From the NCBI GenBank assembly GCA_028697695.1, contig JAQVEI010000020.1:1-13046 (forward strand): DNA of 13,046 bases, given 5' to 3'. Positions within the stretch are counted from its first letter, which is position 1. Each line of letters starts with the position of its first letter. Source of the stretch: Lentimicrobiaceae bacterium (GTDB lineage: Bacteria > Bacteroidota > Bacteroidia > Bacteroidales > Lentimicrobiaceae). The notes below the pieces were generated by a model that was given only the letters and a program-made list of their open reading frames with translations, made no database searches and was not told the DNA's origin. Positions 1 to 7,156 of this stretch are shown one piece after another. Position numbers and translations under genes: made by a program.

Positions 1-1
1 A

Positions 2-2326
2 ACCCTGATAAACGTATCAGAAAAACCAATTCCACTGGGCGATATTGCCAGGATAGGTATACGACCCCAAGCCATGCAGGGATTGTACCTCTCGCAGGGA
101 CAACAGGCCATTTGCCTGGCGCTTATCAAAAGCAGCGATGCCCGCGTGGAAACCATGCGTGCCGAAGTAAGCCAACTGATTACCGATTTCCAGGCTGCCT
201 ATCCCGAAATTGAATTCGAAACCAGTCAGGACCAGTCCTTTTTGCTTACTTACACCATTGATAATCTTAAAAGCAACCTGGTTCAAGGAGCATTCCTGGC
301 CATCATCATCATGTTTCTGTTTATCAAAGATTACCGCAGTCCGCTGCTCATTGCCCTTACCATGCCGGTAACCCTCATCATCAGCCTGTTTTTCTTTTTC
401 CTTTTGGGGATATCTATCAATATTATTTCCCTTTCGGGATTGATTTTAGGTGTGGGGATGATGATTGACAACTCCATTGTAGTGATTGACAACATCATAC
501 AGCACCAGCAAAGGGGCGAGCCCTTGCTCACCGCCATTACCCGGGGCACCAACGAGGTCATCGCACCGCTCATATCCTCCACACTCACATCCTGCGCCGT
601 ATTTATCCCCCTTATCTTTCTGAGCGGCATTGCTGGTGCACTCTTTTACGATCAGGCAATGGCTATTGCCATTGGATTAATCATTTCATTGGTTGTTTCC
701 ATTACGCTGGTTCCCACACTTTTTAATCTGGTGCAGCAACGAAAACCCCGGCATGCAGAGATAGGATTTCTAAAACGGGTTAAACTTTTTGATTTAGAAA
801 ATACCTACCACAAAGGTTTTGATTTTATATTCCGGCATCAGTGGGGTACTTTGGCCGTTGTATTACTGATTTTGGGAGGAGGTTATTTTGCCTTTTCGGC
901 AATCGATAAGCGACAATTGCCCGTACTGCCTCAAAATGAAACCATAGTGGCCATTGACTGGAACGAAAATATTCATGTGGATGAAAACAGACGCAGGATA
1001 CAACATCTGATTCAGGCCGCCGGCAACAATGTGCAGCAATCCAATGCTTTTATTGGCGAGCAACAGTTTGTGCTGAACCGCGACATGGATATGAGTGCCT
1101 ATGAGAGTCAGCTCTACCTGAAATTGGCCAATACAACGGCCTTAAAAGAAAGCATGCGTTCGCTCCAGGTCTTTTTCGAAACACATTATCCGAATGCCTC
1201 CTATACGTTTCGGGCACCGGAAAATCCTTTTATGAAAGTGTTTTCAGGTAATGAAAATAATCTTACCGCACGCGTGAGTGGTCAAAACAGCGACAGTCCA
1301 CCAACCATTGAAGAAATGCAGGCAGTAGCCGCAAAAATCAGCCGGCAACTGAACATTTCACAGTCGGCGATTCCATCGCGACAGCAATACATCGTTCACG
1401 CCAAACCCGAAATGCTTTTCATGTATAATGTGGATTACAATGCCATTGTTAACCTGTTTAAAACCGCTTTCAACAGCAATTACACCGACAATCTAAAAGC
1501 GGTTGACCGTTATATCCCCATTTTGATTGGTTCAGAGCCCATAAGCATGGAACAGGCTCTAAACACCTTATTTGTCAATAACCGGCTTGGGAATAAAATA
1601 CCCGTTAAAACTTTGGTAAGTCTGGAGCAAAGCGTTGATTACCGTACCATTTTTGGCGGTTCCGAAGGGGTGTTTGTGCCGCTTAACATTGAGGTGGATG
1701 CCAAACAAACTCCCGGGGCCATAAGTATGGTTAAATCTATCCTGGGACAATCACCCGGCCTCGACGTCAACTTCACGGGCAGCTATTTCAGCAATAAGCA
1801 ACTGATGAGTGAAATGGGAGTTATATTATTGATTTCTGTTATGCTGTTGTTTTTTATACTCGCTGCCCAGTTCGAATCCATAAGCATTCCATGGATAGTT
1901 TTGGTTGAACTGCCCATTGACATAGCCTTCGCAACCCTATTGCTTTATTTGGCCGGCAATTCTGTGAATGCCATGTCTATGATTGGATTTATAGTGATGG
2001 GGGGCATCATCATCAACGATTCCATATTGAAAATTGATACCGTAAATCAATTGCGCAAAGAAGGTATGGATTTGATGACGGCCATTCACGAGGGTGGCCG
2101 GCGCCGCTTAAAGCCCATTATTATGACTTCACTTACCACCGTAATTGCACTTGTACCGCAAATGCTTGGCAGCGATTTGGGCGCAAAACTGCAACTGCCT
2201 CTTTCTCTTACTATGTTGGGTGGCATGTCCATAGGCGTATTGGTGAGTTTGTGGATTATACCGCTGCTGTATTACCATGTGGTGAATGCAGGTAATTGGA
2301 TAAGAGGCAGGCTGAAGATTAAATGA
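2..2326 (+). CDS. RND family efflux transporter permease, 5'-truncated by window edge
   Basis: Inner-membrane proton-driven efflux pump subunit of the AcrB/HAE1 type, normally working with a periplasmic adaptor and an outer-membrane channel. The frame is open from base 2 with no start, and the first visible residues (PLGDIARIGI) match the end of a periplasmic porter segment. 774 residues are present, so roughly a quarter of a usual 1000-1050-residue pump lies to the left. Two hydrophobic blocks are visible, about 240-730 and 1800-2300, separated by a periplasmic region. The first block has the TM4 motif MMIDNSIVV: the Asp at 467-469 corresponds to AcrB D407, and the next position is Asn where AcrB has D408, a common state in this group. 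The second block has IIINDSILK (about 2006-2032) and the PIIMTSLTT signature. It ends convergently with the AI-2E gene. A damaged copy of its 3' end lies at 3856-4160. The substrate cannot be told. Confidence 0.93.
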   Translation, partial: TLINVSEKPIPLGDIARIGIRPQAMQGLYLSQGQQAICLALIKSSDARVETMRAEVSQLITDFQAAYPEIEFETSQDQSFLLTYTIDNLKSNLVQGAFLAIIIMFLFIKDYRSPLLIALTMPVTLIISLFFFFLLGISINIISLSGLILGVGMMIDNSIVVIDNIIQHQQRGEPLLTAITRGTNEVIAPLISSTLTSCAVFIPLIFLSGIAGALFYDQAMAIAIGLIISLVVSITLVPTLFNLVQQRKPRHAEIGFLKRVKLFDLENTYHKGFDFIFRHQWGTLAVVLLILGGGYFAFSAIDKRQLPVLPQNETIVAIDWNENIHVDENRRRIQHLIQAAGNNVQQSNAFIGEQQFVLNRDMDMSAYESQLYLKLANTTALKESMRSLQVFFETHYPNASYTFRAPENPFMKVFSGNENNLTARVSGQNSDSPPTIEEMQAVAAKISRQLNISQSAIPSRQQYIVHAKPEMLFMYNVDYNAIVNLFKTAFNSNYTDNLKAVDRYIPILIGSEPISMEQALNTLFVNNRLGNKIPVKTLVSLEQSVDYRTIFGGSEGVFVPLNIEVDAKQTPGAISMVKSILGQSPGLDVNFTGSYFSNKQLMSEMGVILLISVMLLFFILAAQFESISIPWIVLVELPIDIAFATLLLYLAGNSVNAMSMIGFIVMGGIIINDSILKIDTVNQLRKEGMDLMTAIHEGGRRRLKPIIMTSLTTVIALVPQMLGSDLGAKLQLPLSLTMLGGMSIGVLVSLWIIPLLYYHVVNAGNWIRGRLKIK

Positions 2327-2602
2327 ATGGAATGAACGGATAGTCGCTTTTTCCCTTGCCGGAAAAGATTAAGTTATCCCAGATGAATGTAAAACATGTG
2401 CACTGGAAAGAAAAGTTTCTGACAAAAGGAGCCTCCAATCCATGTTTGCACAAGCTTATAGCGCATGCTTTAACCTCATTCTTTGGTCTCACGTTTGCTC
2501 GTGCTTGAAAGCACAAGGAATCCTGCAGCATATGCTTCATTTGCAGCAGGTATAGTGGGCCATTTTAATTTTTAGAGGAGCTATCATTCTTTACGTCTTG
2601 CA
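2327..2602. other. Convergent intergenic region with no recognised gene
   Basis: This is the gap between the RND stop and the stop of the AI-2E gene on the other strand. I see no convincing gene. It holds a tight palindrome GTGCTTGAAAGCAC (2501-2514). It also holds an imperfect inverted repeat, CCTGCAGC at 2522-2529 against GCAGCAGG at 2543-2550, with one mismatch and a 13-base loop. Neither is followed by a T-run, so neither is a clear intrinsic terminator. A 41-codon frame on + (2383-2508) and a longer one on - have no family resemblance that I recognise. Confidence 0.5.
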
Positions 2603-3644
2603 TTACGAGGTGCTGTTTTTTTTAAGATACAATTCCTGCACCAGCACGATTACAAGGACAACCAGTGGTGTTGCCAATACCAGCCCCCAACCTCCGGTAA
2701 GCACGCCCATAATCAACTGCGAAATGATAATAAGTGCCAGGGGAGTATTTATAAGTTTTTTCTGCACAAGAGGCGTTATAAAATTGCTTTCGAGGAACTG
2801 AACCAAAATATAAAGACCGGTAACCAGAGCTGCTGTTAGAGGGCTTTGCATAAGCGCGACCAATACAGCAGGAATTAATGAAATAAGCGGCCCAAAATTG
2901 GGTACAAAACTTATGAGACCTGCAAATAAAGCCAAAACCAGCCACAGCGGCATACCAATGATGGCCAAACCGATGGCGGTTAACACAAATACTACAAACA
3001 TCGCAAATAACTTACCTTTAAGCCAGTTAAACAACTGACTATTCATTTTATCGCTTATCTGCCGTGCTTTGTCCTGTCCTTTTTTGGGTATAAGCTGTAT
3101 CAGCCCGTTGACATATGTGCCGGGCGAAATGGTAAAGAAAATACCGATGAACAATATCACGTATACATCGCCAAGAATGCCAAAAGTAGATTTAAAAAAC
3201 CGGCCTAAAAAACTCTGCGCCTTGTCCATGGATTCTTGTGAGGTTACCCTTTCAATAAACTTCTGTCCAATGGAACTGTTATTTAATCTGTCTCGTACAT
3301 TTTCTATTGTTTTAGGCAAGGTATCCATAAGCTCAGTAGCCTGAGCCTGGACTTTTGCGCCGATCAACAGTAACATACCCGCGACAATCAATAGGGTACC
3401 CAGGATAGAAATAGCCACGCAAAGGTTTTCGTTCCAGGATGTTTTTTTTTTGAATAAATCTACTTATACCTCTAAAAAAAACGGCAATGAGAGTGCCCGC
3501 GAATACCAATAAAAAAACACTGAAGGTTGCCCTGAATATTAGCAGCAGAACGGTTGTAAAAGCCACTATACCGGTTGTTATCCATATTTTACGTCTGAAT
3601 GTAGTCAGGTTATCGTCGTTTTTCTGCTGTTTGTTTTGTTCCAT
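2603..3644 (-). pseudogene. AI-2E family transporter gene, frameshifted at a 10-base homopolymer
   Basis: Membrane protein of the AI-2E/PF01594 family (YdiK/PerM/TqsA type), which exports small molecules or ions; the substrate is not predictable. The N-terminal part is read from ATG at 3644-3642 (a TTG at 3647 is also in frame) through two hydrophobic segments to FIQKK. It meets a run of ten A on the coding strand (3451-3442 in window numbering). After that the family sequence continues in another frame. Removing one A gives FIQKKTSWNENLCVAISI and then an uninterrupted frame to TAA at 2605-2603, total 346 residues, the normal family length. The C-terminal half has the family hallmarks: FVPNFGPLISLIPAVL, and LESNFITPLVQKKL before the last helices. 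As written the reading frame is broken, with the N-terminal frame running out of frame to about 3333. It could be a real mutation, a phase-variable or slippage-rescued gene, or a sequencing error. Confidence 0.85.
3442..3451 (-). other. Homopolymer A10 (coding strand) at the frameshift
   Basis: Ten consecutive T on the + strand, so ten A in the AI-2E coding strand. The frame upstream and the frame downstream are both family-like and differ by exactly one base at this run. Nine A would restore the gene. Runs of this length are prone to replication slippage, polymerase slippage in transcription, and miscounting in some sequencing chemistries. Confidence 0.85.
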
Positions 3645-3855
3645 CAACTAAAAATTAAATGGCTGAATATGCAATAGTTTAATCATAAGAATCAGGCCGT
3701 AATCACTGAATAATATTTAAACCATCCACTTGCTAATATTGTTTTACCGTGTCTGCATGCGCTGCAAGTGCGAAATCCCGAAAGTGGTCAGCCAACAGTC
3801 GAAATCAAAATTTACATGCGCATATTATTGAATCGGCAATACCATAGCCCAACAA
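3645..3855. other. Gene-free stretch between AI-2E start and RND relic
   Basis: About 210 AT-rich bases with no open frame of note. I could not align it convincingly to any part of the intact RND gene, although its position just before the relic makes it a candidate for further decayed RND sequence. No CAAAnnTA box (the Bacteroidota -7 element on the - strand) was found that would clearly serve the AI-2E gene. Confidence 0.5.
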
Positions 3856-4160
3856 TACCGTACCATTTTTGTCGGTTCCGGGGGAGTGTGCCGCTTAACA
3901 TCGAGGTGGATGCAAAACACACTCCCACGGTATAATGACGATTCATACGGGTGGCCGGCGCCGCTTAAAGCCCATTATTATGACATTACTTACCACCGTA
4001 ATTGCACTTGTACCGAAAATGCCTGGCAGCGATTTGGGCGCAAAACTGCAACTGCCTCTTTCTCTTACCATGCTGGCGGCATGTCCATAGGCGTATTGGT
4101 GAGTTTGTGGATTATTCCGCTGCTGTATTAGCATGTAGAGAATGCAGGGAATTGGATAAG
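3856..4160 (+). pseudogene. Relic of a second copy of the RND efflux gene (3' portion, internal deletion)
   Basis: Two blocks match the intact RND gene in the same orientation. Block 1, 3856 to about 3930, matches about 1640-1716. Block 2, about 3933-4160, matches about 2073-2304. The 350 bases between them in the intact gene are missing. From 3951 on I count a little over a dozen differences in about 210 bases, roughly 94% identity. The copy is dead: block 1 has lost four bases after the TCCG at its GGSEG-like site, block 2 has lost one base in the LGGMS region, and the codon TAC after CTGCTGTAT has become TAG (4129-4131). An open frame at 3886-4131 is a patchwork of wrong-frame residues that returns to the RND frame only for its last 18 residues (GGMSIGVLVSLWIIPLLY). 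It is not a gene in its own right. The relic is separated from the intact gene by the AI-2E gene. Confidence 0.9.
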
Positions 4161-4282
4161 AAAAAAATGAAAATAATATTTAGCTCATTTGATTAACCGC
4201 TGCAAAAACTTCAATTAATCAGAGAAACTATATCTTTAGACAATAATTTGTAATCATCTCCGATGAGGAAATCCTGCCACAA

Positions 4283-4303
4283 TTTCTACAAGCGCTGTAG
4301 AAA
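4283..4303. repeat. Perfect 8-bp inverted repeat (hairpin)
   Basis: TTTCTACA at 4283-4290 pairs fully with TGTAGAAA at 4296-4303 around a five-base loop AGCGC. No T-run follows on either strand, so it is not a standard terminator. It lies between the RND relic and the terminator of the DUF892 gene. It may be a leftover RNA structure or a protein-binding site; nothing further can be said. Confidence 0.45.
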
Positions 4304-4351
4304 AGTCAATATTATAAAACAAAACAAGCGGTATACGAAAACCTGTGTACC

Positions 4352-4383
4352 AAAAAAAATCGGCGACCAAATTGATTCGCCGA
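4352..4383 (-). terminator. Rho-independent terminator of the DUF892 gene
   Basis: Seven-base perfect stem TCGGCGA (4360-4366) with TCGCCGA (4377-4383) around a ten-base loop. On the - strand the stem is followed by a run of eight T (4359-4352 read as A on +). It lies 26 bases past the stop codon of the DUF892 gene. The + strand side has a shorter GTTTT tail, so it may also stop weak transcription from the left. Confidence 0.85.
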
Positions 4384-4408
4384 GTTTTATATAGCTTGCC
4401 TGATAAGG

Positions 4409-4933
4409 TTATTTGCTGTTTTTGATTGCTTCCTTATTTATCTCTTCGGCTAATTTTGAGAGCTTTTCATCCGTTTGTTTTTCTTCCTCCAGCGTTTTAG
4501 CCAGTAGGTCGGCAGCATCTTTCAAATCAAGCGCTTTCATATAGGCAAGCACAGTTCCATAACCTGCCATTTCATAATGTTCCACACGCTGGGCGGCAGT
4601 AATAAGTCCTGCGTCGTGTACGGCCTTGTCTGCTTTCTTTTCTATCATATCTTCTCCTTCCTTAATCAGGCCTTTCATACCCTTGCATATTGGACCATCT
4701 ACCTTCATATCCAAATCTTTACCTACTTTTTCAAGTCGCTCGATTTGGGTTTTGGTTTGCTTGAGATGATCTTCAAAAGCTTTTTTTAATTTAGCGTTGG
4801 TAGCTGATTTGGCCATCTTGGGCAAAGCTTCTGTTATTTGATTCTCGGCACTGTATAAATCCTGTAACTCGTGCTCAAGCAGATCGGTTAAGTTTTTCAA
4901 TTTGGTTGGCATATTTTCAAAATTTAAGTTCAT
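4409..4933 (-). CDS. Ferritin-like DUF892 / YciE-YciF family protein
   Basis: A four-helix-bundle protein of the YciE/YciF (DUF892, PF05974) family, soluble and thought to bind iron or another metal. Members are often induced by stress, but the biochemical role is unsettled. With the first ATG at 4933 it has 174 residues. A second ATG at 4912-4910 (MPTKLKNLTDLL) would give 167, nearer the family norm, and the choice is open. Family features in order: LxxLxxxELQDLYSAENQ (E30) in helix 1, HLKQTKTQIERLE (H56) in helix 2, DAGLITAAQRVEHYEMAGY (107-125, with E118, H119, E121) in helix 3, and TLEEEKQTDEKL (147 on) in helix 4. These acidic and His residues are the ferritin-like metal ligands. It is rich in Lys and Glu, stands alone, is divergent from rpsF and has its own terminator. 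Confidence 0.93.
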   Translation of the reverse strand: MNLNFENMPTKLKNLTDLLEHELQDLYSAENQITEALPKMAKSATNAKLKKAFEDHLKQTKTQIERLEKVGKDLDMKVDGPICKGMKGLIKEGEDMIEKKADKAVHDAGLITAAQRVEHYEMAGYGTVLAYMKALDLKDAADLLAKTLEEEKQTDEKLSKLAEEINKEAIKNSK

Positions 4934-5000
4934 AAAAAAATTTGGTCATCTTTTTCAGCAATAAATTTTATGCCAAAACAAATTTCAACTTCAAAAGATA

Positions 5001-5008
5001 CAAACTTA
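5001..5008 (-). promoter_or_regulatory. Possible -7 box for the DUF892 gene
   Basis: CAAACTTA on +, i.e. TAAGTTTG on the - strand, matches the Bacteroidota -7 consensus TAnnTTTG and lies about 70 bases upstream of the DUF892 start. No TTTG -33 element is seen at the expected distance, so support is limited. Confidence 0.4.
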
Positions 5009-5135
5009 GCATTATGAGGGGGCTGAATGGACGGGTTACTGCTTTAAAACCGGTTTACAGGTTGAAATTTTCAAATTCTTACTTATTTTATTACAAATGA
5101 ATGAATCAAAGCTTATTTACTTAAGATTAATTTTG

Positions 5136-5143
5136 TACTTTTG
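5136..5143 (+). promoter_or_regulatory. Promoter -7 box of the rpsF-rpsR-rplI operon
   Basis: TACTTTTG is an exact match to the Bacteroidota primary sigma -7 consensus TAnnTTTG, placed 52 bases before the rpsF start. The upstream region is strongly AT-rich; a clear TTTG at -33 is not seen, only TTATTTAC around 5113-5120. It leaves a short leader of about 45 bases, in which I see no stable structure. Confidence 0.65.
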
Positions 5144-5194
5144 CAGTCCGTTTTTAAAAAAATCGTACATTATTAAAAATTAAACTTTTCAAAG

Positions 5195-5560
5195 ATGTTG
5201 AAAAACTATGAAACCGTTTTCATTATGACTCCCGTTTTGTCTGATGAACAGATGAAGGAAACGGTTGGAAAATTTCAGAAATTGCTGAAAGACAAGGGGG
5301 CTGAGATAGTCCACGAGGATCATTGGGGATTGCGCAAAATGGCTTATCCTATTCAAAAGAAATCGTCGGGATTTTATCATTTAATTGAATTTAAAGCAGA
5401 AGGCGGTTTAATAGCTGATCTTGAAATTGCTTTTAAACGTGATGAGCGCATCCTGCGTTTTCTTACTGTATCGCTGGATAAGCACGCAGTGGCTTACAAC
5501 GAAAAGAAACGCCTGAACAAAGCAGCGCCGGCGGAAGCAAAAGTTGAAGCCCAAAGTTAA
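5195..5560 (+). CDS. rpsF: 30S ribosomal protein bS6
   Basis: Small-subunit protein bS6, which forms a heterodimer with bS18 on the 30S platform. In Bacteroidota ribosomes it also helps cover the anti-Shine-Dalgarno end of 16S rRNA. The 121 residues begin MLKNYETVFIMTPVLSDEQ, the classic bS6 opening strand, and contain WGLRKMAYPIQKKSSGFYHL (44-63) and the closing IAFKRDERILRFLTVSLDKH, followed by a 20-odd-residue charged, Ala-rich tail. The start at 5195 is the only sensible one and has no SD, as is usual in this phylum. First gene of a three-gene operon; rpsR follows after 19 bases. Confidence 0.98.
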   Translation: MLKNYETVFIMTPVLSDEQMKETVGKFQKLLKDKGAEIVHEDHWGLRKMAYPIQKKSSGFYHLIEFKAEGGLIADLEIAFKRDERILRFLTVSLDKHAVAYNEKKRLNKAAPAEAKVEAQS

Positions 5561-5579
5561 TTTTTAAAATCATCGAAAA

Positions 5580-5852
5580 ATGGCAAATCAAGCAAATTCA
5601 GAAATAAAATATCTCACCCCGATAGCGGTAGATGTTAAGAAAAAGAAATACTGCCGGTTCAAAAAGAGCGGTATTAAATATATTGATTACAAAGATGCTG
5701 ACTTTTTATTGAAGTTTGTGAATGAGCAGGGAAAGATCCTTCCCCGTCGTTTAACCGGAACTTCCACTAAGTTCCAGCGCAAAGTGGCTCAGGCCGTTAA
5801 GCGCGCCCGGCATCTTGCCCTGATGCCTTATGTTGCAGATTTACTTAAATAA
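5580..5852 (+). CDS. rpsR: 30S ribosomal protein bS18
   Basis: Small-subunit protein bS18, partner of bS6 and one of the proteins that line the pocket holding the anti-SD in Bacteroidota ribosomes. 90 residues; the core is KKKYCRFKKSGIKYIDYKDADFLLKFV (20-46) and then GKILPRRLTGTSTKFQRKVAQAVKRARHLALMPYV, all standard for the family. The start ATG at 5580 has only A-rich sequence before it and no SD. Its stop codon (5850-5852) overlaps the AAGGAGG element that precedes rplI. Confidence 0.98.
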   Translation: MANQANSEIKYLTPIAVDVKKKKYCRFKKSGIKYIDYKDADFLLKFVNEQGKILPRRLTGTSTKFQRKVAQAVKRARHLALMPYVADLLK

Positions 5853-5857
5853 GGAGG
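5851..5857 (+). promoter_or_regulatory. Strong Shine-Dalgarno site before rplI
   Basis: AAGGAGG, seven bases complementary to the conserved 3' end of 16S rRNA, with an ideal eight-base spacing to the ATG at 5866. Its first two bases are the last two of the rpsR stop codon. None of the other starts in the window has a site this strong: rpsF, rpsR, nqrD, nqrE and nqrF have none and nqrC has only AAGGA. The site decides the rplI start at 5866 rather than the earlier in-frame codon at 5830. Confidence 0.85.
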
Positions 5858-5865
5858 ACGAAAAC

Positions 5866-6315
5866 ATGGACATTATTCTCACTAAAGATATTCCAAACCT
5901 TGGTTTCGCCACTGATGTGGTTAAGGTTAGAAGTGGTTACGGCCGCAATTATCTCATTCCGCAGGGTTTGGCTATTCCGGCCTCGGAAGCCAACCTGAAA
6001 ATGAATGAAGAAACCCTGAAACAAAAAGCTTTTAAGGCCGATAAGATTAAAAAGGAAGCCGAAGCTATGATGCAGTTACTCGAAAACATAACTGTTAAAA
6101 TTGGTGCCAAAGTAGCCTCCACAGGCAAAATTTTTGGTTCGGTCAACGCCCTGCAAATCTCAGAAGCACTTAAAGATCAGTTTAACTACGACGTTGATCG
6201 CCGAAAGATTTTTATTGATGGCGAAAACGTTAAAGAAGTTGGCGAATATAAAGCAAAAGTGATGCTTCACAAAGGAGTTACCGTTATGGTTAACTTTGAA
6301 GTTTTTGCGGAATAA
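5866..6315 (+). CDS. rplI: 50S ribosomal protein bL9
   Basis: Large-subunit protein bL9, bound near the L1 stalk base, with two globular domains joined by a long helix. 149 residues from ATG 5866, the usual length. The N domain has MDIILTKDIPNLGFATDVVKV then RSGYGRNYLIPQGLAIPAS, the bL9 signature. The linker helix is Lys/Glu-rich (about 45-75), and the C domain has GKIFGSVNALQISEALK. An in-frame start at 5830 inside rpsR would add 12 unrelated residues and is rejected in favour of the SD-preceded ATG. Third gene of the operon, ended by a terminator 34 bases later. Confidence 0.98.
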   Translation: MDIILTKDIPNLGFATDVVKVRSGYGRNYLIPQGLAIPASEANLKMNEETLKQKAFKADKIKKEAEAMMQLLENITVKIGAKVASTGKIFGSVNALQISEALKDQFNYDVDRRKIFIDGENVKEVGEYKAKVMLHKGVTVMVNFEVFAE

Positions 6316-6348
6316 ATATCTTCGCTCCTACAAAATTTTTCTATCTTT

Positions 6349-6375
6349 AATCCCGGTATTACCGGGATTTTTTTT
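6349..6375 (+). terminator. Rho-independent terminator of the rpsF-rpsR-rplI operon
   Basis: Perfect nine-base stem AATCCCGGT (6349-6357) / ACCGGGATT (6361-6369), three-base loop ATT, and a run of eight T (6368-6375). It is one of the two strongest terminators in the window. It ends only four bases before the ATG of the RNA methyltransferase gene, so any transcript reading through would carry this hairpin right at that gene's ribosome binding region. Confidence 0.92.
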
Positions 6376-6379
6376 GAAT

Positions 6380-7156
6380 ATGGCTGGTAAAAATCAATTA
6401 AAGTGGGTAAAAAAACTGCATCAGCAGAAGTACCGGCAGCAGCATGGGCTTTTTCTGGCCGAAGGGGTTAAGGTGGTTGATGAACTGCTTGCAAGCCGGC
6501 TGGAGGTGATTTCGGTTTTTGCCACTGATGAATGGGTGAAAAGCCACCCCCCGGCGACAATGGAAATCATTCCGGTCTCATCCAAAGAGCTTGAAATCAT
6601 CAGCACGCTGAAGCAGCCAAATCAGGTGCTTGCTGTCGGACGAATTCCTCAAATACCGCCTCCGGAACATTACAACAAGGGTTGGAGCCTGATGCTGGAC
6701 ATGATAAGTGATCCCGGAAACATGGGAACAATTATCCGGATTGCCGATTGGTTTGGGTTTGAACGCCTGCTTGTCGCCCGGCATTCTGTCGATATATGGA
6801 ACCCAAAGGTTGTTCAGGCAGCCATGGGCTCTCTTTTTCGGGTGCCTGTGCATGTTGTAGATCCGGTTTTGTTCTTAGAATCTGTTAATAACCAGCTACC
6901 GGTATATGCTACCCTGCTTAACGGCAAGCCCGTCAATGAGGTGCAGTTTGCTCAAAAGGGCATTGTGGTCATTGGCAATGAATCCAGAGGCATATCTCCA
7001 CAATTGATGCCGTACATTACGCACAGGATTACCATACCCGCTGCCCGGCAGATGGATGAGCCGGGTGCTGAATCGCTGAATGCATCCATGGCTACGGCTA
7101 TTGTTTGTTACGAAATTAACCGTCAGGCAGCCAACAGCAACAGGCCCAAAACATAA
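6380..7156 (+). CDS. SpoU/TrmH family RNA 2'-O-methyltransferase
   Basis: SAM-dependent methyltransferase of the SPOUT class that 2'-O-methylates a ribose in rRNA or tRNA; the target nucleotide cannot be told from sequence. 258 residues from ATG 6380. The longer in-frame opening from 6296 starts at a TTG inside rplI and adds residues unlike the family, so it is rejected. The N-terminal substrate-binding part (1-90) carries KWVKKLHQQKYRQQHGLFLAEG, typical of these enzymes. The SPOUT knot has motif 1 DPGNMGTIIRIADWFG (111-126, with N114 and R120), motif 2 GIVVIGNESRGI (194-205, with N200 and E201) and motif 3 ITIPAARQMDEPGAESLNAS (217-236, with S232 and N234). The operon terminator directly abuts the start, so separate initiation or read-through is needed. 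TATCTTTA at 6342-6349 is a near match to the -7 consensus but would put the transcription start at or inside the hairpin. Confidence 0.94.
   Translation: MAGKNQLKWVKKLHQQKYRQQHGLFLAEGVKVVDELLASRLEVISVFATDEWVKSHPPATMEIIPVSSKELEIISTLKQPNQVLAVGRIPQIPPPEHYNKGWSLMLDMISDPGNMGTIIRIADWFGFERLLVARHSVDIWNPKVVQAAMGSLFRVPVHVVDPVLFLESVNNQLPVYATLLNGKPVNEVQFAQKGIVVIGNESRGISPQLMPYITHRITIPAARQMDEPGAESLNASMATAIVCYEINRQAANSNRPKT

Noticed and set aside
2319..2540. 73-codon frame on - and 41-codon frame on + (2383-2508) in the gap after the RND gene
   Set aside because: Neither resembles a protein that I recognise, neither has a promoter or start signal, and they overlap each other on opposite strands.
3886..4131. 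Open frame of 81 codons on the + strand
   Set aside because: It runs over the RND relic mostly in the wrong frame and returns to the RND frame only at its end. It is a by-product of the decayed copy.
4263..4394. 43-codon basic, Cys-containing frame on + (begins MRKSCHNFYKRC)
   Set aside because: It runs through the 4283-4303 hairpin and the DUF892 terminator, has no family resemblance and looks like a chance frame.
5144..5194. Possible bS6:bS18 autoregulatory RNA element in the rpsF leader (a CCG is present at 5148-5150)
   Set aside because: The known element needs a stem that presents the CCG. Here the leader is almost all A and T and I can draw no convincing stem.
6296..6379. Longer N-terminus for the RNA methyltransferase
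   Set aside because: It starts at TTG inside rplI, is translated across the operon terminator and adds residues absent from the family. ATG 6380 fits the family start.
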